A stretch of DNA of 64,000 bases from Lanius collurio (GCA_020086605.1 JACBWW010000003.1:55096625-55160624), one strand, 5' to 3'; counted from the first letter of the stretch, positions 50,691-64,000 are shown. Made by a program: numbers and translations. Notes: generated by a model not told the origin, from the letters alone.

Positions 50691-53600
50691 AAGATGAGTC
50701 AATATTCACTTCTTAAAGATAATTCTTAAGCTTGTGACTGCATACAATAATATTTTTAATTGTTTCTCTTTGATTACTAGTTAAAACTAAAAGCCAAAAT
50801 TTCCTACATATGTATGCATAGACCTGTGTAGGGAGGCATATTTTCCTCTTTATTTTTCTACCAGAGCTTACACAAGTCATGTCCTTCTTTCTGTATCAGG
50901 ACCAGTCTTACTAAAACTAAGTGCAGCCATAAGAACCTTTGTGTCCAGAAGTTTTTTTGCATATGACAATTAAATCCAACCTCCCATCTCCCAGTCCACA
51001 AATCTCAATTAACTTTCCAGAAATTCTTATATAGATTGCTAGCACTAACCTCAAGGAGTGCCTGGATGACGTGGTGGTTCAGCTAGGGCTGACTTCTAGG
51101 AGCCACCCAGCTCCTCTCTCACTCCCCCTCCTCAGAAGGACAGGGTGAGATTTAAAGATTAAAAATCTCATGGCTTGAGATAAGGGCAGGGAGATCATTT
51201 ATTATTTATCACATTTAAAAAATAAAAACAGAAATTAAAAAAAAAAATCCAAAACACTCTTGACTCATTTTAGGGAAAAATTGTTTGATACATTGCCAAT
51301 TTAAAAACAGGGTAGGATAACGAGAAACAAAAGCAAAACTAAAAGCACCTCTCTCCTTGCCCCTCTTCATCCAGGCTCAGCTTCACTCCTTCATTCCCAG
51401 CTCTTCTGTTCCTCCTAAAAAGGGCTCTGTCAGTCTTGGAAAGCACTTGACTGCATTTCAGTTCATGGTTTTTGCATTTCAAATACATAAATCTCATGTA
51501 TTCTACTTCAAGACAGTTCTTGATATTTTCACTCATGCTGAACAGTACTTTCTCTTAGCTACATTAACAGGCCTGTTTGAGTAAGCTCTTTAAGAGAGGT
51601 GAGAAGAGTGAGAGAAGACCAACTGGCTTTTAAACTGAGACTTCAAGTCAGAGAAAAGCAGTAAATACAGATTTGAACTGTCCCACTCTTCTCCCACTTC
51701 AAATAAATACAACTACAGCAGGGGGAAAAAAGCAGATTCCTACAGTTTGAAGATGAGATTCCCTTTAGCCTCTTAATGGACTGCATCCTGAGGTCTGTCA
51801 GTAGCATCACACACACATCCCCATTATCCACCATGAAAGATCAAGCACGGAATGGGGGAGAGAATTGATTTCCTGTCCACGGAGTGGCAGCTCCAGCACA
51901 AGTCAGTGTTATCTGGACTCCACACTAAAGTGGAGCAGGGCACTTTAGGATAAAGGCTTAATGCTTTATCTGCTCACATAAATACTTTCAGATAAAAGAA
52001 ATTGGATTGAAATAACATTTCAGCTGTGACACCAACTGACAGGAGTCAGGGAGTGCCCAAGATAAGGCCACATCCTTTACCCTCTGCAAAAAAAGGACAG
52101 AAAAAGCCCTGTTCAAGTTAAGACTGATCCATCAGCTCCATCTGTGAGTTATGGCCCATGAGCCTTGTGTACAGATCCATGTGGACATGTGGAAGCAGGA
52201 GGCAGATTCACTGGAAGAGCATGTTTCAACACCACAGAATTTTGTTGGTCCCGAGCTCTTCCTTCAAAGACATCAGCAAGATACCTGAGCAGGCCCTTCA
52301 GATGCTCTGCTGCACGCAGACTTTGTGAAACCACACTCACCACCTCTGAGTTTTGACTAGAAGAGCAGGCTGTTCTTTCAAATTTGCCCCTTCAGGTGCC
52401 TCTCTGGGAGCATGGTTCCATTCTTCCTCCCATTGCCCATTTCACTCACACAAATCTGTATGACTCCAGCTCCTGCTGGCAAAATTTCCAACTGGCTTTA
52501 CTTGAGTTTTTTTACTTAAAAAGAAGGAACAGATCCCCAGTTTTTATCCCCGCATCATCTGGAAAATGTCAAATTGTTGTTCCCTGAGAATTTCCACAAG
52601 GGAAGTTTTTATTAAGCTGAAACAAGGAAAAGGAAGAACACATCAATTTGTTCCCAAAACTTACCACGGATTTTGGCTGGATGTTGTGAGATTCTGCTAG
52701 CCTTGACCTCACAGAACAAGAAAGGAAAATGCAAAAAAATGCAGCAGGTAGGGATAACTTTAAAAGCATGAGGGTAGAGAGGACTCTGCTTTGAATATAG
52801 TTTTATTACCAAATACCAAGGATGCAGACAGCCAGAGGAAGGACAAATTGCCTTACATAGTGTAGTACATAAACACATAGGGATCTGACTTAGATATAAT
52901 CATAAGTCATTTTCAGTAGTTCCCAAAGGTTGTCCCTGACAGCTCTACAGGCAAAGACTGATTCAGAAGAACATGTGAGCACATGCATAACTCTTAGCAG
53001 GAGTCTGATCCTGTGGAAATAAATAGCTGAATAAATAACTGTAATGAATTGGCATTCAGTAGCTGTGTGAAATAAATGGGGAATGCTCACAACCAGCAAG
53101 CACTACAGCAAAGCAACCGTGAAACAAGCCAGACAATTTGTCCGACTTCTCTTATATTTGAAAGGTAACACTAAAGGCATAAACTTTATCACTGCAAGAT
53201 AAATGCTCTATTTCTAAAACTACATCCTGACCCTGTCAAGTCAACATGAAAAATGAGCGCAGACAAAAAATGAAACAGGAGGGACTTGATACAAATTGTG
53301 AGTATAGTATCTCAGCTAAGTACTTTGTGACTCAGAGTTACCACTGTGTCACAACATTAACAAAGGTTCCACTCAAATATTTTTAAAATAAAAGCATTCA
53401 TGTTTTTTTCCTTTATCAATGGGGAAAAAAAGTAATCCCAGTTACAAAGATAACATTCCCTTTAAATGTTATTCTTTTCCTCTGAAACATGAAAAACAGC
53501 AAATCCTTGAACAACAGATCATGGGCAGTCCAGCTTCTTACGGTGCCTGGCAGCCTGAGTCTGTGACCATCTAAAGGTCAGAAGACACACTTGAAAATTG

Positions 53601-56600
53601 AATTTTAAATACTAATATAAATAATATCCACACACATGATTAAGGTGTCAGCGGACTACAGTGTGTTAATAAATGTTTTTGAGCCATTTTGATACAGACT
53701 GTAATACAAAAAACTCAAGCTCACAAAGGCAATAGACAAATTTATAGAAAACAGGTTCATAAAATGAAAATAAAATGACTAACCAGGACATTAAAAGGAC
53801 TAAACTTATATGCTCTCCCAGTAAATCATCTTCTTTCATGCTGCTGGAGGTGAAACACTAGACTGGAATGACCATTGGTCTAAACAGTATTTAAGGTGTT
53901 TCTTATCATTTATAACTATTTGTGGTTAGTTAAGCCTAGCAAAACAGTTCCATGCTGCCACAACCTCTGTCTTCAAAAGTTTGTCTAGGGAAAAGCAACA
54001 GCACACACACCCACACACTCTGAAGTCTAAAATTTCTATACAAGTTTTGTAAGCACTTCAACATGTGGAGCCCTGCTGAATCTCCAGTGTTGATGCAGAG
54101 CATTTCAAAATTTCACATACCTGCTCAGCTTTCTGGCATACATTTACCTATTTTACTAAGTCATCTTTTGCAGACCTCCCAGGACTAATATACAGATTGC
54201 CATGTGCCTCAGATTGAAAAACAGCATATCTTGGGAGAATGAGACTCAAAAACTGACTCTCTGGGCAAGTTGCCGTTCAAGAGTAAGACACCAGATATCT
54301 AAATATCAGTAACTACTTGTGAGCCAGCAATTCCATTACAGAGAGAAGTAGTTATCAGTTTGGTTGCCTAAACATTGCCATCAAAGGTGCCTGTATCTGG
54401 GCTCATGTGGGCTTGCATAGTCAAAACAAAGTTTATAGGAGACCCATGCTTGCTTGGAGCAACAGATAGAGCCAAAAAAAATCAGGATGTCTGAGGTCAC
54501 CTTAAATGATACTGAATGCCTACAACAACTGAGTGGCTTTAGAGAACAGTTTACCTTAGCAGCTGGCTAGACAGCTGAATGGTACCTGGAAGTTTAAGGA
54601 CAGAGTTGAGTCAGTTGATGACTCAGTTGTCCAGGCAGAAGTATCTGGTGCCACTGGAGTTGTCCCAGAGTGTCTGAGGCATCCACAGAGGGCTGATGAA
54701 CAGATAGGTGTCTATCCAGAGTACCAGCCATACACCAAGACTACCCTGGACATCTCAGGTATGCTTAGAACCCCTAGAAGAAGCAACTGACTCCTGCTTT
54801 CAGTCTCCTATAACAGGAGTCGGACACTTCACTTACGAATACACACCGAAGTTTACACATTTTCACACTGTGAAAAAGCCAGCCCACAGTGTTCTTTCTT
54901 GGTTATGAATGTACACCCAAAGAAACAGCAACTGTGACCCACCAGCCTTGATGCGTTTACTGCTGCTGTTCCTAAATGTAACGTGTCCTCACAATATATT
55001 TTAAATGTGGTGATGGCAGGCAATAAAGCACTGCCTCCATCTCACAAAGGCACCTTACACTGGCAGCATCAAAGGATAGGTAAGATGAGGCACTGGGGCT
55101 TTGGGGAGGAGAAAACGTACATGGGAGCAGATTTCCATGCATATAGAAGAATGGATTCCTATTTATCCATAGTGTCTGTTCAGTCTGACTGATTGCACTG
55201 AGTGGGTGTACTGCATCTTTATTTTTGGCCTGCACTGCCACTACAGCAGTAAGCTGCCACTGCACAGCAGTTCCTGTTTCAGCTTAAGCACAGTTTAGTC
55301 ACAGACAAATATTTCAAGATAATTTCAGAAGAAAATTTAGTGCCAAATTCTATTATAGGAGATCAAGCCTAAATCCATAATACGTAATTCAAGGCCCACC
55401 CTTTACCATATGAAGCATCAGGATGATCAGTTTAGCAAAGACTGTCATTCTTTACAGCCTTGTCCTTTTCTGTTGATTCCATTGACTGTGGATGTGTAGC
55501 TGAAGGCTCAGCTGTCCTGATTTTTTTTTGCACTCCTCTGCTTTCATTAGCTGCTTCTCCACAGAGAAACAACTTAGCCTAACACAGCAATAGCTTTTGT
55601 TTTACATCCATTTTCCACTGTAGAAATATTGTCTGTGGAAAACAAATGAGAGTTTTCTTTCAAAGAGGATGAACATTGCACACTATGTTCCATCATCTTT
55701 AAAAAGGGCTACAATTTCTGACTGTCTCAGTCTTGCCTCTTCCATGTCATTGTTCCATGGGAAGAGAAATTAGAGGGGAGATTGACCTTGCAAGGCTCCA
55801 AAGGCAAGAGTGTTTGTAGAAAAGGAGCAGTTGCTTATTATGACTTTCCTGATCTGTCAGAGAAGAGCACATGGTCAGAACAAGGGAAGTCTAACCAGGC
55901 AATAAATATGGAGTGAAAAAATACATTAACACACTCACCACACACAATGTCACATAAATCGTGTGGAACACCATTCTCTCTGGCTGAACTCTAGCTGAGT
56001 GTGGTGAGTTCAGCTTTCTAGTCCTTAAGGCTGTTTGCATGTCTAAGAGCCTGTTAAGAGCTGAGATGGGAGGTTGACCTCTTTTCTTTACTGATCTCTA
56101 CTGAGGGCAGAAACAGCCATATTTTCACCCAGTGCTGGGCAGAGGGTTGCAGACAAGGCACACTTAAATGCTGAGCACTCATTTGCACATCATGCCCTAT
56201 TATCTAGATTTGTTTCTTCCTATACAATAATTTATGTAGGTTGAAAATAATTATTTTTTCTTTCTGTTTATGGAAACTCAGCATCAAGACTCTGCAAACA
56301 CTGGTTCTTCCTGACCTTGGAAGGAAGTAAGAGCTAGTGGGGTTAAGAAAGTAAGAAAGGTTTCCTTGCTATGCTTGGTAGTAAACTTGCCTTCTGATTA
56401 TGGCTCTAGCCAAAATCCTTACTTCATTCTCAACTACAATTATTTTCTATTTTGAATTCTCCTTCCTTTTTTTTTTTTCCTAAACAAGTCAGACCTCCTG
56501 TTCATTCTTTCTTCAAACGGAGAAAAGAATGGCTTGAAGCTTCATTTTTCCTAATATCTCTACTATAGGTTTTTACCCTCTCTGCAAAGCACCCCTGTGG

Positions 56601-56631
56601 TACATCAACAGACATTTCTTATCTGATGGAG

Positions 56632-56886
56632 GAAAGCTGTTGCAGTGAGGGGAATCCCACAACAATATATATGACGACGATGGGGTTGGAAGGACAGATG
56701 AAGCAGTATTTTTGTAGATGTTCAAGGATGATTTTATTTCTCCCACCGCCTGGTCGGAGTTCCCGAGCAGACTCCCCGGACCTTCTCCCCCACCCCAGCT
56801 CCAGGCACCCAAACCACCCAATCAGGAACAGATATGGGACACACGTGACCTGGGGACAGGGACAAGGATCCACCTCCACAGAAAGC
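56632..56886 (-). mobile_element. Solo LTR, ERVK-like, internally deleted
   Basis: The LTR occupies 56638-56880 (243 bp, TGTTGCAGTGAGG...CCTCCACA on the plus strand) and has perfect 6-bp duplications GAAAGC (56632-56637 and 56881-56886). It lacks roughly 40 bp near its right end, including the CCCTGCAGGG palindrome and the following C-run present in the other three copies. The AATAAA signal (56733-56738, minus) and the CTGATTGG Y-box and CACGTG E-box on the minus strand are intact, but the hairpin before the signal is broken. It may represent a distinct subfamily or a later deletion. Confidence 0.87.
56733..56738 (-). terminator. LTR polyadenylation signal AATAAA
   Basis: A canonical hexamer on the minus strand at the position homologous to 29815-29820. 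Together these two support transcription of the LTR family on the minus strand here. Confidence 0.6.
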
Positions 56887-59800
56887 ATCCTTAAAAACTA
56901 AAATCAGAAAACTACTGGTGTCAATGAGCCATGAGATCACTTTCAAAAATATATCAGAAATACACATGGATGTTACAAAGGAAACATAATGCCATAGAGC
57001 TTCTGCTTGTTCTAAGAATATTAACCTTCTCTCTACTGTGGTTAAATCCTACCATCTGCCACATCCAGTTTTGTTTCTGACTTCTCTAAGAGAAAGCTTG
57101 GAAAAAGTCACCCGGAATTAAGTGAGTTCCTTCTTATGTTCAGTGAAAGTATAAAAGCCAAAGAAAAGCAATGGAACTATGAGTAAGACAAGATTAAAAT
57201 TGCTGTAGAGACCTTTCTCTCCAGGGTGAAGGGATGTTGCAAGGAAAAGAAGAGCTGGCAATTCATTTTGGCTTGCCTCCTGCCCTTATTTATGCATAAT
57301 CTGAATTTCTTGGGGGCTACACAAGTGTGCCATTAAGAACACAGTGATATGTTCAGAATAAAATGCATAGGCCACCATTAAGAGTCATGCAGCTTCTGCT
57401 TCCTGATGTTCTGCATCTCCAATCTGCACCAATGTAATTTGTTTGCATTCCCAAAGCATAATCCGACTCTTTTTACACATAAATTATGATGTGGTGAGTT
57501 ATTATTATACAAATGAATGAGGCTTCCAGGAATATGTCTTAAAAATCATAGTAACTGTATTATGGTACATGCATAATACCAGGCTATTTAGTGACAGACC
57601 ATTATCCTCATTCCAAATTATTATGGTCTATCATATCAATAGAGCCTTAAAGCCTTGGGAATGAAGAGACCACAGTGGTTTCCCTGGAGCCAGTCTGTAG
57701 TACTGCAAAATACAGCTGTTATGTGGAGACAACTTCAGGCTACATGTTCATGATTGCTGAACTTTTTTTGAAAGAAATTACTGAAGAAAAAATATAGTAA
57801 GCTTCCTTGTGAAAGAATAACTGCATATTTTTATATAAACACATCACTGCAATAGTCTACTGTTGTAGTGTGGGACAGTCTACCTCATGGAATAATGGGA
57901 TTTCAGACTCATAAAATCCAAAAGATATTTGCTGCAATTTTTTTGCATAAGTATCCAAATTATACTTGAATGCAGTTTCCCTTGCAAGACAAAAATTTGG
58001 GGCCCAACTTTGATGTTTGGCAGTATTTCATAGCACAGCTTTATAAAGTGTTGTAAGTGCTTGCTTATCCTAAGGGATGAGGATAGCCTTAATTTTGCAA
58101 GGCAAAACTGCCCAGCATGCAATTGTTATAAAAGTGAGTTTGGCAATTACACTTTAAAAACAGAAATGTGATGATTAAATTTGGTGATTGATCACTCTAC
58201 CCAGATGTTCGGATCAGTAAAATCAAATTCTAAAATTCATAGATTTTTCTCATGGAACTCACAACAATACCCTATTGCTGCAATACAGCAAAGATTAACA
58301 TACAAGTTTTTAGCTTGAGCACAGCTGTACATGTGTGTTAATATGTGCCTCCCTGAAACTTAAATTCACTTTGATTCATCAAGTGACAAAACACACAGAA
58401 TTTGACTGCTTTTTTCCATAGGAAAGTCATCATTGTTATACTTCAACTGCTTTTTGAGCAAATGCTACAAGACATACCACTGCATCCTAGCACTTCAAGA
58501 TTCCTTCTATTTCCTGATGAATTGTCCATATTCCTGGAGACTACAGTCCTTGTGATTGTGCCAGAAGCGTGTCTTGCAATGAGGCACCCTGGCTAGGCTT
58601 TGTTTTGCAAAGAAATTTATTTCCTCATTTTACAGCCTTATGCATCATTCTTCATTTTACAAGCAGGGTGGAGACCCCCAAGAAGATGAGATGGGCATCT
58701 CAGGAGGCTCTCCTAACGAGCAGTGTCTGCAAATAAATAAATCACCCTGGAGCTCAGAGGTTTGCTTTACAGACACACACGAGTGCACACACACGTGCTC
58801 ACAGGTCCTCCTTCCATCTAAGGCTTTCTTTGTTCTCCATCATTTCTCAGGGAGTGCAGTATATCAGTTCCTACCCAGGATTTCCACCCACTACATCACA
58901 AGAAGTTGTTTTCTCTCAGCCTTCGGAACCTCACAAACAATGACTCCTTCCTTTATTTTCTTAGTATGTTTAGTGGGATTTTTACTGTTCATGACCAAAG
59001 ACAAGAGCATACAGTAATGAAATGGACAGCAAAGAAAGGCAACATCCACCATTCAAAACCACAGCTTTTACTGTCATTACAAAACAAAACCAAACCTTCC
59101 AGTATGCTCATTCTCAATGTGTTAGTTTAGGCCCGTTTTCCTAAGCTTGGCTTTTCTATGGCTGCATATTATAACTAGAAAAATGGCAATAAGCTCCCAA
59201 GTTTCCCAAAGTAAATCCCCACACACACCTGCAAGTTTCTTTCCACACAGGCTGTGCAACTTGGGCATCAGGTGCCCGTCACAGCCCCACTCCCCAGCAG
59301 ATATGAGGAGCTTCTCAAGCATCACAGAAGTGCTGGATTCTGAGCTAACACTTGTCTGACAGCAGAGTAGACTATGACTAAGGGTCTATAATATCCAAGA
59401 GGAATAAAATACTACTTATTTCTCACAGTGCAATCACTTCAGGGTGCCTAAGGAAGCCAGCAAGCACTAGGCCTAAAGCAAACACAAAGAAAGCAACTTG
59501 TACCTTGAGCACAAGCACAGTGAGGGATTCCTTTCAAAGGGTGCTGTGGAGCCTAAAAGTACTAACTGGATCCTCAAAAGAAATACTTCAAACTTCCTGG
59601 ATCTACCCATGACTGATAAAATCCATCCTTTGGATGGGGGAAACTCCAAACTTCTGGTCATGAAAAGTGAGGACGATAAACTATGAAAAGAATTACATAA
59701 AAGAATATTCAGGAACTTACTTTCTCTACTTCAGCAGCTGCTTCCAACATCAGTGGTGGGAGATACATGTTCTATGCTATTTTTAATCCTTTCATTGCCA

Positions 59801-62800
59801 GAAAAAGCCCAAAACTTTAAAATAAAGTTATGGCTGCTAAGTAGAGGCACAGTTTCATCAATATAGCTTTTAAGTCCTTTAATAGAAAGTATTCTACTTC
59901 AGTTGTGAAAACCCTAAAAAAACTCCACGTAATGGTAGTCTTCAACAGAACAATTTATCAACAATAGTTTAAGAAGTTTATTTATGTACACATATGCTTT
60001 TTTTGAAAATATTTTAGAACGAAAATGTTCTTTTTCTTAGTATTAACTATTACCATAATAACTAATATTTTACTAAGTTTATTAGACTAATAATTTACAG
60101 ATTTGTCTGATTAAAAAAAAAAAAAAAACAGATTCAACAAGAACAAAAAGCCTGTGAAAATTTTCATCAAGAACCATTTTTTTTCTGATTTTATTTCTTG
60201 GTCCAATAAAACTTTTTGCACTGGCTAGCTTACCATAATTCCTGTCTTCATTTTCATTCTTTGGTTTTCTACTTGTCATGTGATTCCCATTTTCTGAAAT
60301 ATGATTAATGAGTGAAAAGTATTGCTTTCACATTACAGCACACATAATTTGAACCACAAAAATACGAAAATATCGCTGACCAAGATCTCAGACAGGCTCT
60401 ACAGCTAATCAGATTCTCCCTGCCCTGGAGGTGGGCCTAAACCAAAATCTCAGCTTCAGACAATATGAGACTTTTGGAAATTTGCAATGCAGAGTTAAGC
60501 ACCAGCAATTAAACTCATTTCTAATTATAGCAGCCTGGATTTATAATGCAAATGTACTGTATATCCTGAATCTACACTGTATAGAGTCAATGGCAGAAGT
60601 CCCACTGACTCCCACAAGATCTTGCATCATCTTCACAGTGAAATCCACAGAAATAGTTGCACATTTGTTCTTATTTTCATTTCAGTGAAAACTTGCTCTC
60701 ATTGCAAATCCTTTCTATGTTTCCTTGCAAAGTAAAAGATGTTTAATATATAATCAGTCCTGTAGTTCTTAATCCACAAATAGTAGCAATGCTAAAAACC
60801 TGCCACTTCCTTTTACCGTAATAACATTTCCTTCTACATTTCAATTTTTGTATGAGGCTTGTTTCACTTCTTCTGAGCTCTAGAAGATGCCTGGGCATTT
60901 GCTACCACAAACAAGTCCCATACCAAGGTGTATGGGTACAAGCATTCTTAAAGCCATGCAGCCACCCCCACACTGATTTTATTAGTCTGCTGTAGCTATG
61001 TGTAGGGAAAGTAGAAAGTCTTCTGAGCTCAGGGAAACCCTCACATGCACTTGGTTGATAACTCTCAGTGCCCACATTTATTTCAATCCATATCCCAATG
61101 TCTGGGGCATGAGTCTATCATACCACTGAATTGCCATGCTTTTTCCTGGCTTCTCAGTCCTTACAGTATCCCCCAAATAAGCAGATGTTATCTATTCTTT
61201 TAAGCCCCCCCCAGTGTATATGGAAAATATACATTATTTTCCAGTATGAAAATATGCCAACACACAAGCCAAGAAATGTACATCTTGAAGCCTTAAAGGA
61301 TTAAATCTGTTTTGACAGTTACTGTAAATACAAAGGAATTCCACAAAATTTATAACCGCAGTGCAGTTTAACAAGCTTTCAGCTTAAGATCATGTTCCCT
61401 CTTTTCAGTTCAGTCTGTGTGATCCTTTAAGAGGGATAAATGATTTGCAAAAACCATGTAGCGAAATTAAGATTGTTCACAAACCAAGTGATAAGCACAG
61501 CATTACAAATTGCTTGTAACACATCTTCAGTGTTTCCTAAATGCACATGTGCCTTCTCGTACTTCCAAAGGTATGGGCTTCATAAAGTGACTAAACTGAA
61601 TGGGAAGAAGTCTAGATCCATGAGCACTGAGTTCAGAGGTGACTGCTGGAAATCAGGTTGGAGGGTTTATGAAATATCAACAGAAAGATTTTTGTACTTG
61701 AAGTTTGAAAGTCTTCATGAAATTAGATCAGCTTCGCTAATAATCATCACATTCTGGGTGTTGAGGTTAGGGAGGTTATATCTGACCTAAAATTCTTATG
61801 TATGTGTTCTGTAAGAAACTGCAGAAGAGAAAGTTGTGCCCTAAAACAGCACATGGAAAGTAGGTTGAACTGAGTAGAATAATAGCAATACAATATATCA
61901 GAGCTTTACAGCCTTGAGCAGAGAAATAACATCTTCACATTGGAGAAACTGGAGTTCCGAAAAGGTGGAACATCTCCTGACACCGTGGTTTAAAATTCAC
62001 CTTCTCTAAACCCACCATGTGTCCAGTGTTACACCAATAACCATGCTGGAGGAGGTCAAAACCAAAGACACTGTGAGAGAATGAGACTTCATATTTGAGA
62101 CCAAATTAGTGGCTGATTTTCCTTGGGGAAAATCCATTTTGGCATGCTATTTTAATAGGCAGTCATGTCAACAGCGAATTTCTGGCAAATTTTAAAGACA
62201 TATAACATACTTGCCAAGTATTGAAGCACAGGGGTTTGCAGCTAAACTCAGCTAAAATTTTTTTGGCAAAAACAATTGGAAAAATGTCCCAGTAATTCTA
62301 ACAGTTTCTTTCAGCATTTTCTGATTAGCCTTTTTTAACCTTTTATTGTTTAATACTGTTTTAATTCCAGCAATAGCCGATTTTTTTTTTTTCACAGGTT
62401 TTTGAAGAAGGGAAAACCAGGAGGTTTTCTTACATACTCTATACTTGCCATCCTTCATATATTTATTTTTTAAAAACCCAAATCTAAAAAGATATGGGAA
62501 CGGCAATGAGATTAAAAAATACAGTCAAAATTCAATCATTTATACATCTTAGTCAATAGCAAGAGTATCACTTAGGGGCTTAGTTCATCCAAACTCAGAT
62601 GTCAATGCTTAACCAGAAGTATAGCAGTGGTCCTAAGTAATTTTAACTGGGATTATGCAATCTTTACCATTATACACACAGTGAAGAAATTTTCTTTAAA
62701 AGAAAAAATATTTAGAAAATAGAATTAGGTTTAGAAAATTGAGTTCCTTTGGTACTTTTAAGTACTGGTTTTAACAAAGGTACAATACATTTTAATTAAT

Positions 62801-64000
62801 ACAGGTTGGGAACATTCCACTCCTTCCAGGTACATCACAGCAAAGGGAAAAAAAATAAAAAAAAATTAATAAAAAAAAAAAAAAAAAAAAAAAAAAACAA
62901 GAAAACAAGCAAACAAAACAAAACTAACCCAAAACACAACAAAAGGCCTCAGGCATTACATCAAATTGCTCAAATTTAAAGGAAAAAGAGAAACATTGCA
63001 AAATCAGGAAGTTGAAAGCACAGTTTTAAATTTGCCTTCCAGTGCCTACCTCTCATAAAATAGCTTTTGTTTTTAGATGATTCTAGGGTCAATGTCAACT
63101 CAGGATGGATATAATTGCTTTAAAAACTTTGCATACTGTTAATTTAATTTTAAAAACACAAGCAAATAACAACAACAACTTCTAATTCATCTTGAATGGC
63201 TAGACTAGCCAACTTCCAATTCTTTTTTTCAATCACGTCAGTCAATAATTTTTCCAGGATGTTGTGGATTGCTTTGTTGAAACCAATGAACTTTTCCACC
63301 ATAGGCACAGTCTCCTGTGTGGCACTTTCATGACCAGGTTTTGTGAATGGCTCTGATACATTTTTGTGGGGAACATGCAAGAAAATTCTTATCAGCACAT
63401 GAAAGGGACATTTCACAACCAGTTGAAGAAGTTCATTCAAATGCTCCAAAAAACATACCATTTGGCCACCCTGTGGTGTGTACTCCCATTGCAAAACTGC
63501 TAGAAAGGCACAAACTACTCAAGGTAGAAAAGGCCTTTGCCAAGATCCTTGTGAGAGGATGAAATGGCATTTTACTTTCCTTGGCTGTCTTTCTAGGCAC
63601 CTGAACTTATGGTGAAGAAAGCACAATGAATTTGAGGCACAAGTATTAGCCCTTTGTCTTCTTCCTTTTGGGACATCAAAGCTGCATAAATATCCCTGGG
63701 TCTAAATACTCCTTTCAGGCCAATTTTTTTAACTAGTCTAATGTCTGTAAGAGAACCTGTTCTGCATCATGTGCATTATATCCATCTGGGGTAAATGGGA
63801 GGAGTAATTTACTCCTCAGCCCTGTCATCCCTCTCTTTTCTCACTCTTTTTCCCAGTTCCTGTTGTTTGTAGCTCCCATTGAGCTCTCCTAGCCCTGAGG
63901 TGTCTTGTTGCTTTCATCTGGGATTTTGTGCAGCAGCTCTGGAGGCGGGGAGGTTTTCCAAAGGTTGTCTGTGGGTGCAGGTTATATGATCACTTCTTTT
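56887..64000. other. Noncoding stretch to the window end
   Basis: Mainly AT-rich unique DNA. A block at about 57440-57660 with many ATTA/TAAT words looks like conserved regulatory DNA in style, though conservation cannot be judged from one sequence. CA-rich text lies near 58770-58800, and a 16-base A-run at 60113-60128. The minus-strand frame at 63150-63494 (114 codons) has a protein-like helical second half but no recognised family. Confidence 0.4.
62847..62943 (+). repeat. Long A-rich tract with a 27-base A-run
   Basis: An almost pure A tract with an uninterrupted run of 27 A at 62871-62897, then AC-rich text (acaagaaaacaagcaaacaa). It could be the tail of a reverse-transcribed RNA inserted on the plus strand, or a simple-sequence expansion. 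I could not identify a source RNA in the preceding bases. Confidence 0.8.

Larger units (their letters stand above)
40946..56631. other. Noncoding stretch, no gene recognised
   Basis: AT-rich unique DNA. A possible very old CR1 piece (minus strand) lies at about 50490-50690. Simple sequences include a 16-base A-run at 43855-43870, a small tandem repeat at 49937-49981, and CA-rich text near 54003-54020. A slightly GC-richer patch at about 45740-46110 gives 129- and 60-codon frames that have no recognisable domain. Confidence 0.45.

Noticed and set aside
1..64000. CRISPR arrays, operons, rRNA or bacterial-type signals
   Set aside because: None seen; the composition and the CR1 and ERV repeats indicate vertebrate nuclear DNA.

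Overview
The window looks like avian nuclear DNA: gene-poor, AT-rich, and without bacterial-type operons or ribosome binding sites. The main evidence is several CR1 LINE 3' fragments with the typical bird tail (for example the tail starting at 113 and the full 3' end at 14706-15058), together with short LTRs flanked by 6-bp target duplications, as class II (ERVK-type) endogenous retroviruses make. The order of bird cannot be fixed from the sequence. No multi-exon host gene is convincingly present; the window is probably intergenic or a large intron. There is one ambiguous base at 19416.

Layout. 1-14705: a CR1 fragment at the left edge, then unannotatable AT-rich DNA. 14706-15870: two CR1 fragments in opposite orientations. 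15871-29715: mostly unique DNA with a weak EGF-like exon candidate (19047-19158, minus), an LTR-like stretch near 18.4-18.75 kb and a third CR1 (25545-25870). 29716-30013: a solo LTR. 38291-40600: a complete small minus-strand LTR element. 40745-40945: a CR1 fragment. 56632-56886: another solo LTR of the same family. The rest is unique DNA with simple repeats, including a long A-tract at 62847-62943.

The centrepiece is the 2.3-kb element at 38291-40600. Two LTRs of about 290 bp are enclosed by a perfect 6-bp duplication (GAAACC). Read on the minus strand, a TGG-starting primer-binding-site candidate follows the 5' LTR and a polypurine tract precedes the 3' LTR. Between them lie a frame resembling the start of a betaretrovirus-like Gag, a sharply GC-rich block, and an intact 170-codon reading frame for a Y-box-type cold-shock-domain protein. 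There is no room for pol. This is the architecture of a defective retrovirus that transduced a cellular mRNA, here one of the Y-box/cold-shock family. By eye the two LTRs differ at roughly 13% of positions, so the insertion seems old, yet the cold-shock frame is still open. Two solo LTRs of the family carry a CTGATTGG motif, the Y-box element after which Y-box proteins are named, which suggests a possible self-regulatory loop. All three insertions have duplications of the form GAAANN.

I regard this Y-box-carrying retroelement as the system worth following up. Family assignment, ages and coding status rest on reading by eye; no alignment or database search was possible.
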